Assembly: GCF_002288925.2 (NCBI RefSeq)
Contig: NW_022098001.1
Location: 1,149,205 to 1,213,204 of the forward strand
Reading direction: 5' to 3'
DNA from: Delphinapterus leucas
Taxonomy: Eukaryota > Chordata > Mammalia > Artiodactyla > Monodontidae
Length of the DNA stretch: 64,000 bases
Shown here piece by piece: positions 35,600 through 46,414 of this stretch. How positions within the stretch are numbered: position 1 is the stretch's first letter; each line of letters opens with the position of its first letter. Below the pieces are notes generated by a model. That model was not told the DNA's origin. It did no database searches and saw only the letters and a list, made by a program, of their open reading frames with translations. The translations under genes and the position numbers were made by a program.

Positions 35600-35850
35600 T
35601 TCCAACTTCTTAATGGAAGTGTTTCCAACACTCTAAGTCTGGACAAGTGTCTCTATTAATGTTTTCATAGTTTCTTGTGTTTCTCCCATCTAAGTGATTT
35701 CTGATGTATTGCCTGTAACCCCCTCAATACTATGAATTCCATTAAAATGAGGATTATGTATATTTTATTTACTGTTGTATGTCTAATGCCTGGCACCATT
35801 GCTGAGACATAGTAAGGCCTCAACAACATTTGTGAATTGCTAAATTGTTT
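35600..35850 (+). mobile_element. L2 LINE 3' end
   Basis: ttactgttgtatgtctaatg, cctggcaccattgctgagac and atagtaaggcctcaacaaca correspond to the L2 3' end, where the usual text is a variant of 'cacatagtaggtgctcaa'. Confidence 0.6.
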
Positions 35851-37095
35851 AAATATATCTGCTCTTTTAAAATAAGGTCTTTTGTTTACTCAGTTTGACA
35901 TTGTTGGTTTTTAAGCTTGTTTGAATAAAGTTTATACATAGTTAACTTTGATGAATGATTCTGGCATAGCAGAAAGAAAAAGACTCATGGGTTTCTTGTA
36001 TAAACCTTGTCATAATAATTAGATTTTATATTCTCATTGAATATAAGGCATAATATGTCTTTGACCTTTCCAGAGATGTATTATTTATTTCCAGATTTAC
36101 TTCTGCCGACTTTCTCTGTATTATTGTCTTCTTTCTTTCTTTCTTTCATTTTCTCACTCTTCTCCATTTTTCTCCTATTTTTCCATCCTCATCTGTTTGC
36201 AATTCGTATTTCCTTTTTGTCTTTCTTTAAAATCCATTCCTTTTCTTTAGTTTTTGTCACCTCATAGAATTAAATAAATCAGATTTCCCTGGCATTGGAA
36301 TTTAAGATTGAAATAGTAAGCTTCTTGTTTGTAGAATTAGTGGTTTAGATCTACCTTTGCTCCACAAAGGCTGACCTCCAGTTTATCCATAGGTTGACTG
36401 ATAAGGTTATGATAAGACTGGTAAGACTGAAAAGATTATGGGTTCTGGCTATTTCTAAGTTATGCCAAAGCATCTCAGTGAAAAGGGATATATTCTCTCA
36501 TTTACCTGGATTCAAACAATACTTCACTCTAATATAATTCATAATAATAATATTGAGTTTATGTGACAACTGACATTTTCATGAAACTAAGGCAGCATTC
36601 GTGAAGAGACTATTACACTGACTGCTACTGAGTTCTTTTGAATTTGACCCATGTATACTTTCTTGTGCCATGGAACGGTTCAACTCTGCCGATCCTTTTG
36701 CTCTAGCACACTTTTCTATGCAAATTACTGCTAAATCTCTATTCAAATAGCACTCAGAATTTCATTTGGTCTTCACTGAATAACAATGCACCCTTTATGC
36801 ATTTAGTCCTTATCCCATTAGCCAGTCTTACTAGCAACAATTAAAGTAATACTGTTTGGTGAAAGATGTAATTATAATCATAAAGGCAAATATGGGCACT
36901 GACATTATACAACAATAGTTAGCAATAAGGTGGTTATCTGATGTTTTAAAGTAAGTTGATAATAATTTATTTCAGATAATTATTAAAAAGATACACAAAA
37001 CTCAAAAATTTTATAGAGGGCTCCTGAGCCCTTGAGACTGTTTTTTGATCCCCATATGTCCACATCTTTGAGACATCGTAGCTTCTTCCTTGAAT
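35851..37095. other. Unassigned DNA
   Basis: About 1.2 kb with no recognised gene or repeat. A short (CTTT)n lies at 36128-36148 within a pyrimidine-rich stretch to about 36265. Confidence 0.4.
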
Positions 37096-37103
37096 TCTTA
37101 GAC

Positions 37104-37281
37104 CAATAATTCTCAAAGTTTGCCCCCAAACCAACAACATCTGCATCACCCTAGAATTCATAGAGATGCAATTTTTGGCCTCACACTGAACCTACTAAAT
37201 CAGCAATATTGAAAGTGGGGCCCAGAAACCTGTGTTTTAGCCTTCCAGGTGATTCTGATGCACACCAGTTTGAGATCACTG
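37104..37281. mobile_element. hAT-Charlie-type MITE with exact 8-bp target-site duplication
   Basis: Termini caataattctcaaag and, inverted, cagtgatctcaaact. Interior features are acctactaaatcagca, gtggggcccagaaacctgtg and ccaggtgattctgatgcaca, as in the common 'cagtggttctcaaact' Charlie-type elements. The 8-bp duplication tcttagac is exact at 37096-37103 and 37282-37289. 178 bp, non-coding. Confidence 0.9.
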
Positions 37282-37289
37282 TCTTAGAC

Positions 37290-37865
37290 CATGAGGAGAT
37301 ACTATCTGCCCTGGGCTAGAATATAAAAGTAGGGCAGTGTGCTGCACGTATTCTAGAAGGTGCACATGACTTGATGTATATGGCATGAATCATTTAAGGA
37401 GCAGTATTCAATCTCAATTCTATAGTGGGGCAAGGGTCTTGTAAGTTTAATGCATGAAGAGGGCAGTAATAAAACTAAAATAAAGTTACTATTCTAAGAT
37501 GGGAAGACCAGGAGCTACTGCTTATCTATGAAGATCAAACTGAGTCAGGAGAGAGCCGAGGTCAGAGAGTCTGGAGAGTGTGTGTCAGAGGGAAAAAATG
37601 TGAAATCCAAGGATTAAGAGTTCAAAATCGGTGTCTATGGACAAACCAAACTGAGATTCTAAACCAGTTGGAGACAATAGCTGATTGACTTTCTGCTGCC
37701 ATCGAGAGTTTGGACCAGATAAGACCCTGTTGCTGTGAAAGGGCATAGCTCTGTTACCCTTAAGCCTTTGGTGTCCTGACAATCATGGTTTAGAGAGATA
37801 CACTGAAGGCTATTATATGAAATTATATTTGAGAAAGGAAAAGAATCTTAAGATCAACTGCATCC
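37290..37865. other. Unassigned DNA
   Basis: No gene or repeat recognised. Confidence 0.4.
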
Positions 37866-38078
37866 ATGTAGCTAGTACCTTATTCAGGATTCAGTGGGAG
37901 CTTCACTTCTCCAGGAAGATTTTCATGACCCTGTAAGGATAGGGTCCTGAGATAACTACCATGTGCTCCATAGTACGCTGAAGCTCTGCTATCATAGAAA
38001 TCTCATACTGTAATGTAAGGGTCTTTTACCAACCTGTCCTCTCTAATCATAGTAGATTACGAACTGCATGAGGAACTG
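37866..38078 (+). mobile_element. L2 LINE, left part (split)
   Basis: tgggagcttcacttctccag, gaagattttcatgaccctgt, catactgtaatgtaagggtc, agattacgaactgcatgagg. Continues at 38632 after an LTR-like insertion. Confidence 0.55.
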
Positions 38079-38631
38079 TGTTGGGAGTTCCCAAGATTCC
38101 CCTACCTTTGGAGATTCCCTAGAAATGTACACGAAACTCTTCATATAGACGTACTCATGGCTAAGATTTATTACAACTGTGTAATAAGGAGACACAAAAA
38201 GATGCAGGCAGAGTCTGGAGGAACCCATATATAATATATTGAATGAATGAATGTACATGAATTCCTTATGTTGTCTCTAGCCCATCAGGGGTCACACAGA
38301 ATGTGCTCTTCCCCCAGCAATGAAAATGCAGCAAACTGTGTGTGATGTTTCTGTCCAGGGAAGCCCACTAGAGACATGATACCCAGGATTCCTACTGGGC
38401 ATTGGTTCCATAGGCATGCTCTGCATAGCATATAACAGAATTCCAGACTCCCAGAAAGAAAACACGTGTGCAGCATAAACTCTCTAGCCATAGTCTAGCC
38501 CTTATCAGTTCACTGTTGACTGGGAACATTTGAAAGCCAAGTTTTCAGAGGCCAGACAAGGGTCAACTTTGCAAGGAGGGCTTTCTAAGGACAGCAGTGT
38601 CAAGCCTACTATTATAGCAGCTCTTTCTGCA
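38079..38631 (-). mobile_element. Probable solo LTR (ERVL-like), reverse, inside L2
   Basis: The segment begins tgttggg and ends tctgca, a TG...CA format on either strand. Internal text such as gtactcatggctaagattta, atgatacccaggattcctac and caactttgcaaggagggctt matches my memory of an old mammalian LTR in reverse. The L2 sequence on both sides is collinear, which supports an insertion. The family name is uncertain. Confidence 0.5.
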
Positions 38632-38735
38632 CAAGGACCATATCTGCCGTATTCCCTGCTGTTTTCCCAGCAACTAGCACATTGCCTGAGAAACAGTAAA
38701 TCTTCAGGAAATACTTGCTAAAGGAATTTTAGACC
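38632..38735 (+). mobile_element. L2 LINE, 3' end (split)
   Basis: caaggaccatatctgccgta, ccctgctgttttcccagcaa, ctagcacattgcctgagaaa, then cttcaggaaatacttgctaa, the decayed L2 terminus. Confidence 0.6.
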
Positions 38736-38782
38736 CATACAGAGAAACAACATATTTCTAGAAGCTTTGGCCTGAGTATGGT

Positions 38783-38873
38783 TGTGTGTACATGCATACA
38801 CACATGCCTGCGTACACACATACACACACGCCTGTGTACACACACGTACACACACACACACACACACACACAC
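38783..38873. repeat. (CA)n-rich compound microsatellite
   Basis: Alternating gtacacacatacacac units with two 'acgcctgtgtacac' interruptions, ending in about 15 CA. Confidence 0.88.
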
Positions 38874-40179
38874 GGCAAACACTAAAATATGCTTCACAAT
38901 TTATTGACTGTAAACCTTTCTCAAGAGTTACTTAAGTGCCACAGTGCTATAGAAGATTTGGTTTCTGGATAGTTTGCTGTTTGAGGGTGCAGGTCACTGA
39001 CTCCCTGGAGCTCTCTGCTGAACTGTCAGAGAATCTAGGGCCTGGTCCAAGCCTCAGGGCACCCTTTAGTGAGGCCTAGGGGTGGGGGTGGAGTGGATAC
39101 GCAGGAGCATAGGATGGAAGCCATCCTCTCTTCCAACCTATTTTTAGGGGTAATAGGTCTCTCCCTTCTTTCCTTTCTTCCCTCCTTGCCACCTGCCTGC
39201 CTGTTAATCTCTCGCTTTTTCTCTAATGCATATGGACACATCAGCTTTGGAGTAAAGTGAGTATCCACCTTTGTTGACCATTAGTTTAAAGGCATCCCTG
39301 CCAGTACTCTCCAGTCAAATACCACCAGGAACATGCCTGAAGTTCAAGTTGGATCTATGACTTATTGACATGAGGGAGAAGACAATCCTTGGGGTGTCAC
39401 AGTAAAAGCGTGTCAGGTGAAACTTATTATAGGATTTGGGCTTGTGTTAGGTGATTTGGGGAGGGTTTAAAGAAGCAGAATTTTGCTGTTGATTGGACGC
39501 TGTGAGGAATCGGGTAACTCTATGATTTAGTATCTTAAAAAATCTTTTTTAGGAGGAGGAAAAATAGAGAACAAAGCCATAATTGGTAAAGAAGATGCAG
39601 TTACTCATATAAACTGGGAGAGGTAGTTTTTTGTGCCTCGGACAGTATTCATGTTTTGTCTGTCTAGACACGATTACAGAATGGTCCTATTTTTGTCTTG
39701 ATCCATCCTGGTCACAGGGTGGCCTTGTCTGATATTGACATGCTGTGAAATTGTTTACTGTTCAGCAGTAGAACACCAAGGGCTGGCTGGGAGTACAAGG
39801 CCAGCTCCTGGATATCAAGGACTGCTTTTCTTTCTCTCACCCCCACGGCTGAGCTGGAATTGACATACGGGGCAACTGATACACTTTTGGGGATGAGGTG
39901 AAGAAGCTGTGCTCCTATCAAAAGATAAAAAGTGACGGATCTACTTAACAGGGCCATGAACTCAGAGCTTAGGAGGGATAAATGTACCAAAAAGAGAGGC
40001 TTTATAGACAAAGCAATCAACAATTTGATAAGAAAATGCAATAAAACTACACTAATGTTACAGATTATTTTGGAGAAGGTGGGAGTCAAAGTTTTCTTCT
40101 TTGTTTCTATGCACATAACTCTTCTTTTCCAATTCAAGAGTAAGTTATAGTTCATTTTCTTGTCACTTAATAGTTTGAA
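38874..40179. other. Unassigned DNA
   Basis: About 1.3 kb without recognised gene or repeat. It contains most of a 167-codon minus-strand frame (39712-40215), discussed under rejected items. Confidence 0.4.
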
Positions 40180-40385
40180 AAGTGCTTTATAGCCTGTCAT
40201 TAGTTTGATTCTCATAGTAACCTTGAGGCAAGTATTAAATTCTTATTATTGTTACTATTTACAGATTAATAAACTGAAGCTCAGAGAGGTTTAACAGATT
40301 TGCCCCAGAACACAGAATTAACTTATAGGAGTGAGTGACAGAGGATTTGACCTCTGATTCTGAATCTCATGCTCTTTCAAAAGGG
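40180..40385 (-). mobile_element. MIR SINE, reverse
   Basis: Reverse MIR order: gaagtgctttatag-like start, cttattattgttactattta, ataaactgaagctcagagag, gtttaacagatttgccccag, gaatctcatgctctttcaaa. Confidence 0.7.
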
Positions 40386-40464
40386 ACACCCAGCTTCCAT
40401 TGGGGGGACTTCTTCCTTCTCATATAATTTAAATAAGTAGCATCAACACCCTCTTTGAGTCACA

Positions 40465-40564
40465 ATCATAGTGCCAGCTTACATAGCACTTCCTGTGATT
40501 CAGACATTTTTCTAAGCACATTATATAAATTACCTCCTTTAATCCTCAACCCTTTGTGTAGATA
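40465..40564 (-). mobile_element. MIR SINE, reverse, left part (split)
   Basis: tagcacttcctgtgattcag, tttttctaagcacattatat, acctcctttaatcctcaacc. Interrupted by the MITE at 40565. Confidence 0.7.
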
Positions 40565-40800
40565 CAGTTGACCCTTGAACAACAGTGGTTTGAACTGCAT
40601 GGGTCCACTTATAAGTGGATTTTTTTTTTCCAGTAGTAAATGCCACAGTACTACGCAATTCCCAGTTGGTTGAATCCGAGGATATGGAATCTCACATACA
40701 GAAGAAACTTGGATACAGAGGACCACTTATAAGTTATATGTGGATTTTCTACTGGTGGAGGGTCAGCACCCTTAAACCTGCTTTGTTCAATGGTCAACTG
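40565..40800. mobile_element. Tigger/MER2-like MITE, second copy
   Basis: Starts cagttgacccttgaacaaca after a TA (40563-40564) and ends in cctgctttgttcaatggtcaactg, giving inverted termini. The interior parallels the 15.2-kb copy: ttataagtggattttttttt and tatatgtggattttctactg. The right TA is not retained. Confidence 0.88.
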
Positions 40801-40960
40801 CTTTCATGTTCCAAAGGATGAAACTGAAGCAGAGAGGATGAAATTAAGGAAGAAAGAGATAACTTGCACAAGGTCATGCAGCTAATAAGGGGCAATGTCA
40901 GAACTTAACCCCAGGTAGATGGTTTCCAATGCTCATGACTTTTAACTACTGTGATTTACA
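40801..40960 (-). mobile_element. MIR SINE, reverse, right part (split)
   Basis: ggatgaaactgaagcagaga, taacttgcacaaggtcatgc, agctaataaggggcaatgtc, cttaaccccaggtagatggt: the reverse MIR core after the MITE. Confidence 0.72.
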
Positions 40961-41182
40961 GCCACCTGTGCTCTCTCAATTCTTACCCAGTGGGTGATTA
41001 AGTTGCTCTTGGGGTGCAGAAATTATGGATCTAACTGAAGTCTGTTATCCTCCTTTGGCCATCTCCTGTCTTCTAGGGTTCACGCTCCTCAAGAATACCT
41101 GCTGCCTTTATTAGCGCTTCCCACCCATTATTTCTGATGAGAAGTATTTTCAACTTGTTTATCTCAATCCTGGCAGGCAGAC

Positions 41183-41316
41183 AGAGAGAAGGGCAGAGAG
41201 GGAGAAAGAGAGGGAGAGATGGGGGTGGGGGGGAGGGAGGCAGAGAGAGAAAGAGGAGAAAAAGAAAAAGGAGGAGGAGGAGAAGGGGAGGGGAGGGGAG
41301 AGAAAGAAAAGAGATC
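41183..41316. repeat. Polypurine (GA/GGA)n tract
   Basis: About 130 bases nearly free of pyrimidines on this strand, built of agagag, gggagg and ggaggagg units. The flanking L-A-G composition produces spurious R/E/G-rich frames that run into the neighbouring SINE. Confidence 0.9.
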
Positions 41317-41331
41317 TCCAGGCCTATTTTT

Positions 41332-41530
41332 TTTTTTTTTTTGCGGTATGCGGGCCTCTCACTGTTGTGGCCTCTCCCGTTGCGGAGCACAGGCCCCGGA
41401 CGCGCAGGCTCAGCAGCCATGGCTCATGGGCCCAGCCACTCCGCGGCACGTGGGATCCTCCCGGACTGGGGCACTAACCCATGTCCCCTGCATCGGCAGG
41501 CGGACTCTCAACCACTGCGCCACCAGGGAA
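41332..41530 (-). mobile_element. CHR-family SINE, short subtype, reverse
   Basis: T-run then gcggtatgcgggcctctcac, ending in ctgcgccaccagggaa. The target-site duplication tccaggcctattttt is at 41317-41331 and 41531-41545. Adjacent to the polypurine tract. Confidence 0.94.
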
Positions 41531-41545
41531 TCCAGGCCTATTTTT

Positions 41546-42279
41546 GTAATCTCTTGACCTCTTGCCCTTACCCAACTTTTTGCTGAATTTCACAGTCTTT
41601 GGTAGTGTCTCTGTTTCAGCTCCATGTTCATTCCTCGACCTTCATGGTGAACTTGACCTTTCTGGTTTGGACTCTGTTCACTAAGATCTGGGCCTGTGCT
41701 CACTTCCTGCTTCTGCCCCCCAGCTCCAGACCACAGGGTGCACATCCTGGAAATACTTCTTTCAAAGTTTCCCCTCCCAGGAGCTATGAGGAATGATCTA
41801 GACCCTGGGCCCAAAGATCACCTGTGCCTCAGCTCCTGTGGGGCCTCCAATGCCTTTTGCCTCCAGCAAACCTACCAGCTCTTCCTCCTCTGCTACTAAA
41901 CTATTCTGAAGAACAGAGTTTATGCCTCAAAAAAAGAAGTGGTGCCTTTGTGTCAGCAGCATATAATTTTCCTGAAGTTACTTGGAGAAGCAGCTTCAAA
42001 GATGCTCTACTGTGACAGGGATGAGTGTGTGTAGAAAATAGAGAACTAAGCACTCTTCCTTGACTCTGCTAGTTGTTCTTGTCCTATCTTTGGTAATCCA
42101 GGCACTGGAGTGGGGCTGATCAAGTATATAAAGATCAATTCCGCCCTTCCCTGGACAACAGCCAAGTGAAGACTGTTCCAGAATAAGTTTACACGGTCAG
42201 CAGTGGGAGGACCAATCAGTTGTGTTACAATGTATCTTAAGAAAGCAACAGGATTTAAGTCTTTCTGTAATATTTCCTT
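41546..42279. other. Unassigned DNA
   Basis: No recognised gene or repeat. Several overlapping frames of 60-75 codons (41590-42015) lack domains. Confidence 0.4.
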
Positions 42280-42640
42280 TCTTTATTTTCTGCTAGATGC
42301 TATACTAGGAATCTGTGGAAGAAAGATAGATATTATTTGGCCTCTGCCATCAAGGGATTTACACTTGAGTGAGAAAAACAGGCACCATAAACAAACAGAT
42401 TACAATATGATGTGATAAGTACAAAAAGGGAATATTGTATAGTTCTAGAAACAGCATACAGGAAGAAGCTATCGGTTCTCTGTATAGGAAGGCTTCCATA
42501 TGAGGTTGTTTCTAAACTGGGTTTTGAAAGACGAATAGGAGTTGTCCAAAAAAACAAAGGGAAGATATTGGGTAGGAGGAAAGAATTAAAACCAGGATCC
42601 TGGTCACAATTAAAATCACAGAATGAGGACCTACTTCTAA
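42280..42640 (+). repeat. Fragment of the ancient repeat family seen at 17.4 kb
   Basis: ctgctagatgctatactagg, agatattatttggcctctgc, aacagattacaatatgatgt, gataagtacaaaaagggaat and gaaggcttccatatgaggtt keep the order of that repeat's 5' half. Confidence 0.45.
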
Positions 42641-43569
42641 CAGTAGTATGGACTAAGGTACTATTAGAGGTCTCTCTGCCACAGCAAAACACTTCCAAAA
42701 TGACATGTTAAGCTCACAGGAAAGTATGGAAAATCTTAAAGGGCCAGATCATAAGAGTGAATGCTGAAATCACAGAAGCAGATGAACACAGACACGGAAG
42801 CTGCTGTTGCTCTGGGGATAAAAAGTCTTATTTATAACCCAGAGTTTTATGTACCAAGGACCACTGCGTGGAAAGACTAAGTTTGGGGTATGTGACTCTA
42901 TGTTAGACAACATCACAGATTGAAAACTGCTGAGAAAAGCAGATGACTAATTCCAGAGATTGTCTTTATATGCAAATCTCTTTGCAATAAAAGTTTCACT
43001 GTATGGATAATCAACATAAAATGAAAATGCTGTGTGACTGCTATGAATGTATATTCAAATTTCTGTCTTATGTGATAGTCGATACTTTTGAAATTATATT
43101 GCCAAGTATAAGAACTAGAAAATCTGAGAGAATATGACTAAAAGAGGATGAAAATTAGAAAGGTGAGCTAAAAGTAGCCTAACAGTCTAGTCCCCAGTCA
43201 CCATCAGTAACTTGGATGGTAATGAATTTATACTTCCCAAGGCCACAGGGTTTTGCTGGGAGTCCAAATCCTTCCAAAAGCTAAGATAAATAGTAGTTCC
43301 CAAGACAACTCTCTGAAGCTGTACAAGTGAACCCTTTGAAGAATTTCCATAAAATACAAATGACAGTGGTTAAAATAAGGAGTTATTTAGAACCCACAGA
43401 GGAACATAAGTGAAAATAAATGAAATGTTAAAAAGTTATAGAAAGTTGCTGCAGAAGTCATTAAAAGAGGGGGGAGAATACAGTCTTTGAAGGATTTTCG
43501 TATTGTCATTGAATGTATGAGTTTCACAATTAACTCTTTTTGAAGAAAGATATTTATTTGTGCTTGCAT
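42641..43569. other. Unassigned DNA
   Basis: No gene or repeat recognised in about 0.9 kb. Confidence 0.4.
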
Positions 43570-43760
43570 TGATTCACTTAATAAACACTGAAAGCCAAGT
43601 ATGTGCCGGATACCACGTCAAAAGCTGGAGATACGAAAATGAATAGACCTCACCGCCTGCACTTCTGTAATTCCACAGTCTACAGACTACAGTGTGGCCT
43701 TCGTGTAACAAATAATTGCAGGACTGTGAGATAAGTGCTGTAATAAGATATAGTGGTGAC
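43570..43760 (+). repeat. Fragment of the ancient repeat family seen at 17.4 kb
   Basis: cacttaataaacactgaaag, ccaagtatgtgccggatacc, gctggagatacgaaaatgaa and aataattgcaggactgtgag match its 5' part ('tatgtgccaggca', 'ggggataca', 'gataagtgct'). Confidence 0.45.
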
Positions 43761-44189
43761 ACACACAGCCCGGGGTGGATAATGAGATGGAACATATATT
43801 ATCTTTTCATCTGGGATGAGCATCTACTTATGGCCGTGATCTTCCTTGCATTTTTAGAGTGGGGGCTGCACCAAGTCAGGGAAGCCTTGGGGGCTTTCTG
43901 ACTCCCTTTCTGAGCTTTATCAGTGAAATTTTATACAAGTTATATTCCTATCTGTGTATATTTCACGTCTCTGTATACTCTAGCCAATGCATGCACAATG
44001 CAACAGCAAAATAAAAATATAAGGAAACAATAAACAAAGACGCATTCAGGTGTATCAAGGGAATAAATGAAGTGGTATGACTTTCAGGGCATGAATCTGT
44101 TTTCATTCACAGTACCTTCCTTTTTCTTTGGGGCTGGGGGCTCACAGGGGATTATAAAGAAATTACTTTCTCAAGGAGGTGTGGTGTAG
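43761..44189. other. Unassigned DNA
   Basis: No gene or repeat recognised. Confidence 0.4.
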
Positions 44190-44284
44190 AGTGATGACTG
44201 AGAGTGGGGGATACAGAACCTACATGGTCTGGGATCAACTCAGGCAGGGCCACTGACTACTCAGGGACGTCAGGCACAATGTTT
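44190..44284 (+). mobile_element. MIR SINE, 5' part (split)
   Basis: tgtagagtgatgactgagag, acctacatggtctgggatca and ggcagggccactgactactc, then a SINE insertion. Resumes at 44521. Confidence 0.65.
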
Positions 44285-44292
44285 AACTTAGC

Positions 44293-44514
44293 GGGCTTCC
44301 CTGGTGGCGCAGGGGTTGAGAGTCCGCCTGCCAATGCAGGAGACACGGGTTCGTGCCCCTGTCCGGGAAGATCCCACATGCCGCAGAGCGGCTGGCCCCT
44401 GAGCCATGGCCGCTGAGCCTGCCCGTCCGGAGCCTGTGCCCCGCAACGGGAGAGGCCACAATAGTGAGAGGCCCGCATACCGCAAAAAAAAAAAAAAGAT
44501 AATAATAATAATAA
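44293..44514 (+). mobile_element. CHR-family SINE, short subtype, with (ATA)n tail
   Basis: Head ggcttccctggtggcgcagg, B-box gggttcgtgcccc, tail cgcataccgc plus 14 A, then gataataataataataa. The target-site duplication aacttagc is at 44285-44292 and 44513-44520. It splits a MIR. Substitutions such as cgcagggg in the A-box and the short tail suggest it is older than the 6.4-kb copy. Confidence 0.92.
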
Positions 44515-44520
44515 CTTAGC

Positions 44521-44640
44521 ACAGCCTTAGTCTGCTCATCTGAAAAATGGGGATGTAATTTGCAATTTTTTTTTCCTTCATAATGTTATTGTGTGGATGC
44601 TTGCAAACAGCTTAATACATGTGATGACCATAATGATGAT
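44521..44640 (+). mobile_element. MIR SINE, 3' part (split)
   Basis: acagccttagtctgctcatc, tgaaaaatggggatgtaatt and cttaatacatgtgatgacca continue the MIR at 44284. Confidence 0.65.
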
Positions 44641-44693
44641 GAAAAGCCACCCAAGCTACAGGAGTGGGGTCTGGCCAGGGGAAACATTTGGTC

Positions 44694-45044
44694 CAATGGC
44701 TTTCAAAGTTTTTAGCGTATTAGCATCATGTGGGGCAGGGCTGGCTTCATGGATGTGAACCTGTATGGGGCCTTGTCCAAAGAGGGGCTCCCCCCGTGAT
44801 TTAATGCTCTGCTGTTGCCATCTTAACACTTTTAAATTTAAACAGGAGCCCTATATTTTCATTTGAAAATGGGCCCTGCAAATTATGTAGCTGGTCCTGT
44901 CTGGGGAGCATTTAAAAATCCCAGTGCTTGAGCCCCACCCTGCATCAATTAAGTCACGATCTCGGAGGCTGGGACCAGAGATGCTTCTCATTTTTTAAAA
45001 GTTCTATAGATGAGTTTTATATGTAACAAAGTTGAGAAGCAGTG
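44694..45044. mobile_element. hAT-Charlie-type MITE, split by a second MITE
   Basis: Termini caatggctttcaaagttttt and, inverted, cactgcttctcaactt. After the insert the body runs ctggggagcatttaaaaatc, ccagtgcttgagccccaccc and agatgcttctcattttttaa. Same broad family as the element at 37104. Confidence 0.75.
44736..44899. mobile_element. Nested hAT-like MITE
   Basis: Begins cagggctggcttcatgg and ends tagctggtcctg, so the ends are roughly inverted (cagg.ctggc / ctggtcctg). Interior ggggccttgtccaaagaggg, aatgctctgctgttgccatc and gggccctgcaaattatgtag match a common mammalian hAT MITE. It has an imperfect 8-bp duplication (atgtgggg / gtctgggg). Confidence 0.7.
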
Positions 45045-45235
45045 CCTTGATTTTCCAGTTGATTGCTGGCGGTCTAGGGCAGCTTTTGCCTCTGTGGCCT
45101 ATGTCACCTTGGTGGGGGAAACTTGTTTTAGGTATAAATTTCTATTGCAAGAGAATTAACATATGTTCCTCGACTTTGAATCATGTCTATTACTACACTG
45201 CACACACTAGAACGCCCACCAATATAGCTGAGTGG

Positions 45236-45425
45236 TGACTGGTCCTGGAGTCAGACCATAGGAAACTTTCTTTAATCTGTAAAATGGGGCTTAAAATAAC
45301 ACCTATCAATACATCAGACAGTTGTTATGAGAATCAAATAATTCATATTAAATGCGTAACAGAAAGCCTGACACATAATAGGTATTCAATAAATGTGAGG
45401 TATTATTAATGTTATAATAATGTTG
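45236..45425 (+). mobile_element. MIR SINE
   Basis: tgactggtcctggagtcaga, ttaatctgtaaaatggggct, cagacagttgttatgagaat, tgacacataataggtattca, ataaatgtgaggtattatta. Well preserved MIR 3' half. Confidence 0.8.
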
Positions 45426-46272
45426 TTTTGGCTTTATTAGTAACAGGAAACTTTGATGACCTAAAAGATTCCTGTCATGAGAACATCCTTAAGGTACTTG
45501 TTTCAAAGTCCATGGTTATTCTTCAGAGTGTACAAGGCATTTAGTCCAAGGAAGTACAGTGGCTTGAGGCAAGCCACATCACAGCACATAAAGGCAAGCT
45601 GTGAATAATTTACTCATCCTGCCAAGCTGTCAAATTATTGAAGTTTTCCAAAGCACCATCTGACCTGATTTCTCAGACCACCAACCCCCACCCCCCCTTT
45701 ACGGAGGACATGGCTAATTGGAAGAGAAAAGACATCCACAACCCTCATGCCCTTTGTACATCAAAACATGCCATCTGTCACCCCTATCCTTAGTCACCAC
45801 CCCAGCCAACAAAATCTCTCCATCATCAATGACTGTACTTATATTTGTTCCTTAACTATTGATCATTATTTTTTGTTTATTCTGATATCCTTCATTTTTG
45901 ATAGTAAGATGACAGAATGGATGCTGCAATACACTTTTAGAGCCTCAAGCACTGCTAAGACGCAGACGGATAGGTTTTTAAGCCTTATAGGGGGATGAGG
46001 ACAAAAGGAAATATAAATGATATTTCAAGGCATAAACGAACCATAAACTTACAGCTTTAATTTTGCAGTTTGAAATTTTGTTTTCCTATTTTCCTCCATT
46101 TGAAGGATTACTTGGCATTTTGCTAGTACCGCAGAGGGAAAAAATTTATGAATGCCTTTTGGTAGAGAATTACAAAGAACTGTGTAAATACTAATTTAAT
46201 TAGAATTCAGCATGGAAGCCAAAAGCCAGAAATTATTTATCTGCCTGACACCTGGTTGACGTGCTTACTTGG
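45426..46272. other. Unassigned DNA
   Basis: No recognised gene or repeat. A C-rich run (accaacccccacccccccttt) is near 45680-45701. Confidence 0.4.
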
Positions 46273-46402
46273 CACGGTGGTTCTTAACCCAGCAGCACTT
46301 CAAGATCACTTGGTGAGCTTCAATGAAATCTTACCTAAACTCTGGCTCCTCTTTCGACCAGTTAAATTTGAATCTTTGGGGATGGGGTCTGGGCATCATT
46401 TT
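46273..46402. mobile_element. hAT-Charlie-type MITE, truncated
   Basis: cacggtggttcttaacccag, agatcacttggtgagcttca, aatctttggggatggggtct, gggcatcat: one end of the same 'ggttctcaaac' element type, cut off next to the following L1. Confidence 0.55.
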
Positions 46403-46414
46403 TTTTTTTGTCTT

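Noticed and set aside
39712..40215. 167-codon minus-strand frame
   Set aside because: Its N-terminal part is translated from a reverse MIR (from about 40180), there is no recognisable domain, and the composition is ordinary for AT-rich DNA. Kept as chance.
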